Shown piece after piece: positions 11,987 to 20,478 of a DNA stretch of 64,000 nt. A model generated the notes under the pieces. That model had not been told where the DNA came from. It was given only the letters and a program-made list of their open reading frames with translations, and did no database searches. The number at the start of each line of letters is the position of its first letter. Position 1 is the first letter of the stretch. This DNA comes from Nectonema munidae (lineage: Eukaryota > Nematomorpha > Nectonematoida > Nectonematidae). The stretch covers positions 124,001 through 188,000 of the forward strand of contig JAUIRK010000691.1 in NCBI GenBank assembly GCA_030549495.1. Reading direction: 5' to 3'. Both the position numbers and the translations under genes were made by a program.

Positions 11987-12177
11987 GTTTGGCCCGCGAT
12001 TCGTGGACATGAGTCGTTGCTATGACTCGGATCTGCGGAGTAAATTTCTGCGCGTTGCAAAAAATGGGGAATTTGGCGCTGCTTTTCACGAAGGAGTTTA
12101 CGCGATGATCGGAGGCCCCAGTTTCGAAACTCCTGCTGAAGCAAAGTTTCTTCATTTGATTGGTGCTGATGCTGTCG
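11987..12177 (+). CDS. purine nucleoside phosphorylase, penultimate coding exon
   Basis: Exon of a trimeric (6-oxopurine type) purine nucleoside phosphorylase, a cytosolic enzyme that cleaves purine nucleosides with phosphate to base and ribose-1-phosphate. Preceded by ttgatttag (3' splice site), followed by gtaaga (5' splice site at 12178). Translation from base 11988: FGPRFVDMSRCYDSDLRSKF ... EGVYAMIGGPSFETPAEAKF ... LIGADAV, matching human PNP from the RFGDRFPAMS region to LGADAVG. The Glu of the SFET motif (human Glu201, base-binding) is present. It begins at the third base of a codon and ends after the first base of the Gly codon, which the exon at 16133 completes with GC. Upstream exons are not recognisable in the window and must lie to the left or be lost. 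GC content is well above the surroundings. Confidence 0.93.
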
Positions 12178-13199
12178 GTAAGACATTTAATTCTACACTC
12201 TGCTTGCCACCAACACCACATGTCGATAGCTACGACACACACGAGGTTTCTATTTGGGATAGGTGTCGATTGCACAGATTTTACACCAATCAATTCTCAA
12301 ATCTTTTATTTGCTCTAGTGGTTGTCAACTGGCGGCGGTCCATGAACCACAAAATGATATATATATATATATATCAGATGGTCCACAACAAATAGGACTC
12401 ATGATTTTCGAATAACAGCTATAACAAAAAATCTCATCTTATCTTCTCACGATATTTTAGTTGTAACTCTTTTTTACTAGCTAGATTACATGCATTTATA
12501 ATGTTAAAAAGTTTCGCATGCACTTATATATCATCTGTTTTACATCGTTTTCATTGGTTTTTGTTACATCAATCACTTTTTCTCTTTTGCTTATCGAAAT
12601 TCTCCTCCTTACTCGTAAGATGCTTTTGTTTTCAGTTATCATGCCATTTGTTTTTAAACTTTTGAATACCTATTGTTTTGTAGTCTATTTCATTTAACAA
12701 TAGTGCTTCGTTCATTTTGAAAGTTTTTTTTAATTATATAATTGAGTAAAATGATTTTAAATATGAACTTTATAAATTTTGTTATATTTGATACCTATAT
12801 TCTAATCAAATTGAAAACAACTTTGTGAGAATTTTATTTATTTTTCATATATGTAATTTAAACATATTTATTTTTTGCTGAGTAGAATAAAACCTTTGGA
12901 CATTGTATTTCTTAGTACTATCGGAAACATAAATTGTATCTTGTAGAATTGATTAGAAAAACAGAATTTTCGATGACATTTTTACAATTTTTGGAGAATT
13001 TATCCCTTTGCAAAATAATTTTTTCTCTTAAAATTACATAGAGACATACAAGCACTACAATTAAACACTTACTGTGGTAAATAGAGCGCATGGTATAGTG
13101 AAGAAAGTATAAATAAATGTATTTGTATTTTAGATACAAAGATAAAAATAATATTAAATTTTTTGTACTTTGTACATCGCAGTAGCAAAAAAAGCATTC

Positions 13200-14342
13200 T
13201 CAAGCATTCAGAAGACCACATTCAATTTGGCTTCACTTTCCGACTAAAAGGATTGAATTAACACAATCTGTCTAAAATTTTGGAAAATGGCTCAACGAAA
13301 CTTTCTAAACGTAAACTTGGTCTTTAAAAATGCCATCCAACTTTATTACTAATTCCAAAAGATTATTTGGAGCGGAAATGATGAGAAAAAAGAGCGTCTT
13401 GACTCAACAGACATTTTCTATGAAAAGAAAAGTAATGCATTACGCGCATCTTGAATTCATGTTTATAAAGTGGCGCAAACCAGAAAGCCTCATACAATTG
13501 TTGAGCAACTTGTTGTTATGCATTGTGCAAAAGAAATTAGGCTTGTTGTTGGAAAAGATGCTGCGCGTATGCTGAATCATATTTCCCTTTCGAATGATAC
13601 AGTTTTAAGCCGATTAGTTGAAATGTGAGAAAACATATGTGAAAAAGTGGGGGTTGAATTTAGAAACCTCCATTCTTTTCAACAATTAGATGAAACTACA
13701 GATGTCTTACAGTCTTCTAATCTTAGTTGTTGCACGTAGTAAAAGCCTTGACAATACTTCAAAAACCAAGGATATCTTTAAAATTGTCAATTATTTTTCT
13801 GAAGCCAATGGTTTGAGTTAGGATAATTTACTTCATGTCACTACTCATCCTGCTCTTGCAATATTAGACTTAGATCATGTTTCCACACACTAGTTAAAGA
13901 ACGTAATTCGTTAGTTAATGGAATTCATTGGTTCATTCACTGAGAAACATAGTTTCCTTGTTTAGATGCTATGGTCAATATTTTTAGACAAAAATGACAG
14001 CATTTATAAAAGTTGAAAAAGAATTTCAGCGATATTTTCCTATATGGAAATGGATACATTATCATTCATCAGAAATCCTTTCAAAACGGAGTTGATAAAG
14101 TTCAAAAAAAACCTTCCGAAAGAATTTTTAGAATTGAAAAATGATTTGAAGGAAAGATCTTCATCGACAAAATAGCATTCAAAATGTATATGCAAGTTTG
14201 GTCTGTAGCCACCCGAATACTTCAAAAGTAGATGCTCGGTATCTTTTTCCTTTTCATCCTCTTATGTATGTGAACGCGGATTCTCATCTTTGTTGTATAT
14301 CAAATCTAAGCGAAGAAATAAACTACGAGCAGAAAGTGATAG
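13200..14342 (+). pseudogene. hAT transposase, ZBED5/GTF2IRD2-like, decayed
   Basis: Pieces in several frames match the ZBED5-type hAT family: IVQKKLGLLLEKMLR region (13525-13575), LHSFQQLDETTD (about 13668-13700), KTKDIFKIVNYFSEANGLS (about 13765-13820, normally TTxxDIFxxVxxFFxxxxLxW), then IRNPFKTELIKFKKNLPKEF (about 14068-14125) and at the C-terminus YVCERGFSSLLYIKSKRR (about 14262-14320), the hAT dimerisation motif. The coding ends abruptly at about 14342, where minus-strand Tigger sequence begins. Frames are broken at many points. Confidence 0.8.
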
Positions 14343-15826
14343 ACCAATTTACAGCGTCTAGAACACTCATTTGTTTGACGATATCGCTCCCTCTATTCAC
14401 ACCATCAATTTTGGAAAGCACACTGCGTAAAAATTTCACCCTATACTTGTTCTTGAAAACTTTAATTATGCCTTGATCCAACGGTTGTAATACGGGTGTT
14501 GTATTTGCTGGAAGAAAAGCAAACTTCACGTGGCTTTTTTCAAAGTGAACGTGTGAAGAGGCATTATCAAGAAATATTAAAATTCTTCGTTTTTGAAATC
14601 TCATTTGGAGTTAAGTTCATCGAGATATTCCTCAAATAAGGAACCAGTCATCCACGCTTTCCTATTGAATTTCCATGTAACCGGCAAACGCTCCGTGTCA
14701 ATCGATTTAAAACATCTTGGCTTTTGAGCTCGCCCAATTATCAAGGGTTTTAACTAAATTATAAAAAACAAATTTGATTTAAAATTAGAAAAAATATTCC
14801 AAAAAATTTGTTTTACCTTTTCTCCAATCATGCTACAAGTCAACATTATTGTTATTCTCTCCTTAGAAAACTTGATTCCTTTGACATCATCATTTTTGAA
14901 GGACAAAGTTTTGTCCGGCAAGGCTCGAAAAAATAAACCAGTCTCATCACAATTAAAAATATCTTCCGGCATAAGTGATGAATACTCTTTTTCCAATCAT
15001 TAACAACTTCCATATTTACATCTGCCCTTTCTCCACAAACTGTAAGTTGCTTTATATCGTGTCTTTTTTCCATTTGCTAAGTCAACCTTCTGAAGCAGTT
15101 TTCAATATCCATTTTTTCAGCGAATTGTTCGGCCTTAGCTCTTGTTATGGGTCCAGAAACAGGAACATTCTTGTCGCGTGCAGTTTTGAACCAGCTAAGC
15201 TTTAATTCATCAATATCAGTAAACTTTGTTTTAGTCGCTCTAAATTTGGATGCACATGATGCTTTGCCTTGAATTTATATTTACCCTTAGCCTTCAAAAT
15301 ATCGTGGATGGTTGACTTGCCTAAAGAGTATTTTATTGTTGCCTCGGCAACGCTCGACCCTTTTTCAACATCATTTATCAAACTTATCTCTGAATTTAAG
15401 TCAAGCTCATTTCTTTTTCTTTTAGACATTATGTTTTTTCAAACCAATGAAGAAAAGGTGCACAAAAATTCAATTAATTTATCTACAAATAAAAAAACGT
15501 TCAAATATAATGCGAATTTTTCAAGTTTAAGATAAAGTAAATTACCATTTTAGTTTTATGAAACGTAAAAAGTATAAAAATAATAATGGACTCTTAAAAA
15601 AGCAAGAAATATCATGAATTTAAGCGCAAATTCCGGTTTAAAGAACAATATTTTGTCTGTTCCGACTAAATTTTTTTTCCGGTTTTCAGAATTTCTAATT
15701 CCGGTTTATTTTAGTTGGCATAACGTATTAAGTATAGGCAAATTTCCGGACCAAAAAAATATTCCGGTTTTTCATAAATTCCGGTTTTTGGAGAGTCCGG
15801 TTTTAGGAGAGTTTACTGTATATTAA
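14341..15826 (-). mobile_element. Tigger/pogo transposon, 3' truncated, nested in hAT
   Basis: Minus-strand pogo-superfamily element. Its 5' terminus at about 15826 reads, on the reverse strand, cagtaaactctcctaaaacc, with a TA just outside (15827-15828), the usual TA target. The transposase pieces are a CENP-B/psq-type helix-turn-helix (SLINDVEKGSSVAEATIKYS, 15380-15330), IFNCDETGLFFRALPDKT (first DDE Asp, about 14965-14910), RLPVTWKFNRKAWMTGSLFE (about 14690-14630), ILIFLDNASSH (second Asp, about 14580-14550) and LPANTTPVLQPLDQGIIKVF (third-position motif, about 14505-14450). The C-terminus and 3' inverted repeat are missing; at 14341 it meets the hAT coding region, suggesting a deletion after insertion. 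Confidence 0.85.
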
Positions 15827-16132
15827 CATTTAAATGTAAATTTTTTATTTTGAAACTTTTGTGGTCCACCGAATTACCATAACCCGTCTGATGGTCCATG
15901 ATCTAAAACGAGTTGAGAACCCCTGCTCTATATGGTCTATCTTTCACCCAACAATTAAATATAATAGCAGCAGTTGGTAAATTTTTGAAGAAGGAATGGT
16001 TCTGCTCGTACTCAGTTTTTCCCTTTTTGAAAGAAGCTGATTTCTAAGGAAGAAAGAAAAGAGTGGGCTAGGGATGTGGTGGGAGAACAGCACTTAATAC
16101 TCTTTGGACTGAGAAAGTACGTTCGTATTTAG

Positions 16133-16389
16133 GCATGAGCACGGCGCCAGAAGCGATCACCGCCAAACACTTGGGCTTACGAGTTTTTGCAGTTTCTCTC
16201 ATAACAGACATCGCTTGGGAAGATGAAAAGCAGCCGCACTCCCATCAAAACCCCACTGCGAACCCCGAAGGAAAGGCCGAGAAAGAAAGAGTTCATAGAA
16301 AGCACGAGAAGGTTCTGAAAGCAAGCGAAGAACACAACCTCCGTCTGCGCAACACGATTTCTGCCTTCATCCGTGAATCCTCGTTTTAG
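16133..16389 (+). CDS. purine nucleoside phosphorylase, terminal coding exon, SLITD variant
   Basis: Final PNP exon. The acceptor gtatttag lies at 16125-16132; the first two bases, GC, complete the Gly of ADAVG from the exon ending at 12177. It encodes MSTAPEAITAKHLGLRVFAV then SLITDIAWEDE, matching human [20 protein letters not shown] / SLITN. The residue after SLIT is Asp (codon gac at about 16207), where human PNP has Asn243, which hydrogen-bonds the purine 6-position. Beyond it comes a charged insertion (KQPHSHQNPTANPEGKAEKE) of roughly 25 residues before the final helix (VHRKHEKVLKASEEHNLRLR NTISAFI in two parts), and the stop TAG at 16387. In-window coding totals 148 residues, about the C-terminal half of a roughly 290-residue family. 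Confidence 0.94.
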
Positions 16390-16545
16390 TTCCTCGCATC
16401 TCTTCAACGAAGTGTCTTGCTACGAGCTTTTATCCCTGCTTGTCAAAGTTGTCAAATTTGCTTAATATAGACCCTAACTTTATTTTCATCATCTCATCCT
16501 TTTAATTTTGCAAGAATTGTCATTTTCATCCCCTTTTTCTTTGCA

Positions 16546-16636
16546 AATAAATAGATTGTACATTTTGTCTCATTCTTTATACACAAATTGGGCAATGCGA
16601 TTCCTTGTGTTTTCATGTAAAAAGTTTTAAAATAAA
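16546..16636 (+). terminator. PNP polyadenylation signals
   Basis: Two AATAAA hexamers lie 157 and 242 bases past the PNP stop codon, at 16546-16551 and 16631-16636. Either could direct cleavage of the PNP transcript; no transcript data are available to choose. Confidence 0.5.
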
Positions 16637-16639
16637 GCT

Positions 16640-17228
16640 TTGAGAAAACACATTCCACGCAGAGACCAGAACAAAATCTCCTGCCTTGCATCGCAGAAAC
16701 ATGCACTTGTAGAACTTGAAATTATCAAAAAATGTGTGGAAGTTGGCATTCGCTTATTTGAATGATCGAGAAAACATCTAAAACATGGAAACAAGAAAAG
16801 AAAGACTGCTAGAAATAAAATAATGAAACATTTCTTATGAATCAATATGTGTTGTGTTTCTATTATACTGGCTTATGCAAAATATTCTAACACAAAAATG
16901 ACATTGTTATTTTCAATGTTTCTTTAAAAATTGTTAGCCTACATCAAAAATGTAAGAACGTATACCTTATTTATGGCACTAGGTCGTCCTGTAAGCGGAC
17001 ACAATCTCGATGAGTGTTAACAGCCTATCTAGCGAGGGAAGTGCAGACAGATTCAAAATGAGTTAAAAATAAAGCTAACGCTTTCCCAGAGCAATGAAGG
17101 GCTGGTGCTCTGGTGTTCCACCAAGACCTTGCGCAATCGTATCTATCCAACCTTACACACGCCCCTTAAGTTGTATGTTAAAATCGCTATATATTTAGTT
17201 AATTCGACACTACCTCGAGTTTTAAACA
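16640..17228. other. intergenic segment downstream of PNP
   Basis: No gene recognised. The part at about 16976-17160 is richer in GC than its surroundings (cgtcctgtaagcggacac..., ggtgctctggtgttccacc...) and may be an old repeat or exon remnant, but neither strand gives a recognisable product and I found no second copy in the window. Confidence 0.4.
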
Positions 17229-17360
17229 TTAACCCTATTTGTGCTGGGCAAAATTTGTCCGCTCAAGTGCTGGGGGCATAAAGTGCCCCCCCCCCCCTAT
17301 TTTTCTCAGATATTAATAAGTTTTTATAATTTTTAATGTTACATATATATTTCAAACATG

Positions 17361-17870
17361 CTGAATTCAGTGGTGATGTCCATTTTTTATCAAAATCAAT
17401 CAAACCTGTCAAAAAATTGATCTAAATGTGACAGCTCATCTCAAAAAGGAACTTTTTATCTAAATAAGTATATAAAATTTTTTACACATGTATACCCATT
17501 TTCAAATATGCTGAATTCAGTGGTGAATTCATTTTTTATTAAAATCAATCAGACCTGTCAAAAAATTGATCTAAATGTGACAGCTCATCTCAAAAAGAAA
17601 CTTTTTATCTAAATAATTATATAAAGTTTTTTACACATGTATACCCATTTTCAAATATGCTGAATTCAGTGATGAATTTATTTTTTATTAAAATCAATCA
17701 AACCTGTCAAAAAATTGATCTAAATGTAACAGCTCATCTCAAAAAGGAACTTTTTATCTAAATAAGTATATAAAATTTTTTACACATGTATACCCATTTT
17801 CAAATATGCTGAATTCAGTGGTGAATTCATTTTTTATTAAAATCAATCAGACCTGTCAAAAAATTGATCT
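17361..17870 (+). repeat. tandem array, about 149-bp unit x 3.5
   Basis: The landmark ctgaattcag starts at 17361, 17511, 17660 and 17809, giving periods of 150, 149 and 149. Each unit also carries aaattgatctaaatgtgaca and tttacacatgtataccc. Units are highly similar, pointing to recent amplification relative to the rest of the element. A more diverged unit follows at 17880-18060. Confidence 0.9.
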
Positions 17871-18989
17871 AAATGTGTGTTTACTGTTTATATTCCTTTT
17901 TTTAAATAAAAAATAGTCAAACCTGACAAAATAATTTAAATATGACAGCCCATGGCAAAATTAAATTTTTTTTTTCTTATAAAATTTTTTTATACATTTC
18001 CATGTATCCAGAATTTAATGGTGATGTCATTTTTTTTTATGAAATCAATAAAACGTGACAAAAAAATCGATAATTCACTCAAAATATTTCATTCTACAGT
18101 AACTTATGTAACTCGATAGGACCTCTATCTTTTTGGCTACAAATTGGTTATCGGCTTGTAGTCTCCACGTCATATTATAATTTATAGTATGTAATTTGGC
18201 TATTAATTCTATGATGATTTTTTCTTGGTAGCTCTTTTTTTATTAAAATTTATATTCTTCAATGTGTGTTCAAAAAATTTTTTATACGGATAAAATTATT
18301 TTTTTTAAAGGTTTTTTTCTGATGAATCATTCGTGATGTTCATTGTTCAATTACAAAAAGTTGTCCACGTTCTTCAACTAAAAAATTATTTCTTTGACGC
18401 AAAAAGAAAAAGATGGACAAATTCAATTTAAATTAAAAATATCTTGATAGTGACTAAATTCTCACATATTGGCATCTGTGCCATTTTTGATAAATCTGAC
18501 CTATTCTAAATATTCAGATTTCCTACCCATCTTAACTAAATGTTAATTGTAATCCTATATGATAAGCTATAGATTTAAATATTTTTCATTTGTAAAAAAG
18601 GAACTTCTTTTTCACAGTCAAAATCTTTTTGAAGCATCTATTATATAAGTAAACCACTTCCTAGTTCATTAGAACATGGTAGATCTTCCATTTAGTCAAG
18701 ATACATATTTTTTTTAATTATTTGTTTTGATCACATGTTCTCTTTTAAATTAGTTTTCAACTTGGTTCCTTCTCTCATACAAATTTTCAAAAGATTTTAT
18801 AATACGTTTTGTTTGTTTTTTTAATAAATATTTCATACTCAAGATGATTGTAGAAAGTATTATAAGCCAAAATATACAAAAAAAAAAAATATTTTCACTA
18901 TATATCTAATATGCAGCCATTTTTTGAAAATTTTTTACAGAACTGATTTTCAGGCATACATTAGTAATTCAATTGCCACTTCGAGATAT

Positions 18990-20002
18990 TTTTTAACCGT
19001 ATTATCCAAAATCCAGTACAGAAATAAAATAAGCATAGTCGATTTGGTATAAAACAGATATTTTATTTTTTGAAAATATTTTTGAAGACAGTATCTAGAA
19101 GTAAACCGCAAATCTGATTCAAGCTTTCAGATATTTTAAAACCATAAATGCCAAAACTGAGTCCAAAAATGAAACCAGCATCTTCCATTTGGCATAAAAA
19201 CATTCTGTAGACATTAGACGTAAATCGAACATTTGATTGATACTTTCAGACATTTAAAACCTCTAAATGCAAAAAATGATTTCAGAAATAAAAATGATCA
19301 TGGTCGAATTGGTATAAAAACATATATTTCATGTAAAATTAGAGAGAATATTTTGGGATATAGTTTTACGACATAAACCGCAAATTTGATAGAAAACCGC
19401 AAATTTGATTGACATTGACAGATATTTTAAAACCTCTAAATGTGAAAAATGAGTTAAGAAATGAAAACAGTATGATCGATTTGGTATAAAAACAAATATT
19501 TCATGTAAAATTGAGAGAATATTTTTGGAGATAGCTTTTAGAAGTAAACCGCAAATTTTGACTGATATTTTAAAACCTCTAAATGTGAAAAATGAGTTCA
19601 GAAATGAAAACAGCATGGTTGATTTGGTATAAAACATATATTTCATTGTAAAATTTGAATGAATGTATTTGGAGACAATTTTTAGAAGTAAACCGCAAAT
19701 TTAATTAACACTTATAGGTATTTTCACATCCTAAACGTAAAAAATGAGTCCAGAAATCAAACCAGCATGGCCGATTTAGTATAACAGATATATTTCATTG
19801 TAAAATTTAAATGAATGTTTTTGGAGATAATTTTTAGAAGTAAACCGCAAATTTGATTAACACTTATAGGTATTTTCAGATCCTAAACGTAAAAAAATGA
19901 GTCATGAAATGAAACCAGCATGACCGATTTAGTATAAAAACATATATTTTATGTAAAATGGGAAGGAATGTTTTTGGAGACAATTTTCAGAAGTAAACCG
20001 CA
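18990..20002 (+). repeat. degenerate tandem array, about 150-bp unit (accgcaaat landmark)
   Basis: The landmark aaccgcaaat (or a close variant) occurs near 19103, 19376, 19547, 19691, 19845 and 19996, with spacing near 150 in the later units; each is followed by a run like tgacacttt.agatattttaaaacc and then gatttggtataaaa. The same array, in the same orientation, is present at 55155-56060. Confidence 0.85.
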
Positions 20003-20095
20003 AATTCACAAAAACTGTGATTAACCATCTTAAGCATAATGCGAGCATATAGCCTTAAGGTTGAAAGTGCTTTGATATCTCAAACCAACCAATCC
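20003..20095 (+). repeat. 93-97-bp repeat, inverted relative to 58731-58827
   Basis: The segment containing cttaagcataatgcgagcat and caaaccaacc is found as an imperfect reverse complement at 58731-58827, roughly 85 percent alike by eye. Here it abuts the broken end of the 150-bp array. I cannot assign it to a known repeat; no RNA polymerase III boxes or tail are evident. Confidence 0.7.
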
Positions 20096-20307
20096 TATAG
20101 ATGGGTTATAATTTGCACCTAACTTAAATGTAAATCCTTGATATACGTTTACGTGCATATTACTTTATACTTCTAAGGCACACGTGTTTTATATATATAT
20201 ATACACACTGCTGTTATTTCATCACTTTAGCATCATTATAGTACTTTTATAACCTAACTTAAGTTTGCTATACTATCCTAAATAAATCATCTTATATCGT
20301 TACTACG

Positions 20308-20406
20308 ATCAATCGTCTTATTCTTGTTTTACTACAATTCTATTAATTGATCAATCGTCTTATTCTGGTTTTACTACAATGATAAATAATTAATTCTGCA
20401 ATAAAC
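20308..20406 (+). repeat. short direct repeat and a 27-base match to 27.9 kb
   Basis: gatcaatcgtcttattct.gt (20308 and 20351) is repeated about 43 bases apart. Next to it, aatgataaataattaattct followed by gcaataaa (about 20379-20406) also occurs at about 27911-27938 within the second piggyBac-like element. This marks a shared ancestral segment directly left of the GC-rich retroelement and may give its 5' insertion boundary near 20407. Confidence 0.55.
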
Positions 20407-20478
20407 TCTCTTTTCTCCTCTTTTCACTCGCACTCACACTTTCGACGCACTTTTTTTTTTACCTAAATCACTTTTTCT

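Larger units (their letters stand above)
12318..15923 (+). mobile_element. hAT transposon (ZBED5-like) in the last PNP intron, with nested Tigger
   Basis: The ends carry inverted hAT-type termini: gtggttgtcaactgg at the left and, on the reverse strand, ggggttctcaactcg at the right, each followed inward by a ggtccatga run. The heptamer tgctcta flanks both sides (12311-12317 and 15924-15930), a candidate target-site duplication (hATs normally give 8 bp). Between are a decayed transposase on the plus strand (13200-14342) and a truncated Tigger element on the minus strand (14341-15826). The whole unit lies inside the PNP intron (12178-16132). Confidence 0.75.
17229..20002 (+). mobile_element. piggyBac-like non-autonomous element, left end plus internal arrays, right end lost
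   Basis: Begins TTAA then CCCTATTTGTGCTGGGC, followed by a C-run (17281-17293). The same terminus occurs inverted at 38178 and, shortened, at 56447, always next to TTAA, the piggyBac target. Inside are two repeat blocks: about 3.5 units of about 149 bp (17361-17870, each with gctgaattcagtgg and aatcaaacctgtcaaaaa) and about seven degenerate units of about 150 bp (19000-20002, each with agtaaaccgcaaat and gatttggtata). The second block matches 55155-56060. No transposase frame is visible. At 20003 the repeat breaks off into an unrelated repeat, so the right terminus is missing here. Confidence 0.75.

Noticed and set aside
11767-12012. Plus-strand open frame ahead of the PNP exon as an upstream PNP exon
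   Set aside because: It does not match PNP and runs into the exon in another frame; the acceptor at 11985-11986 defines the exon start.
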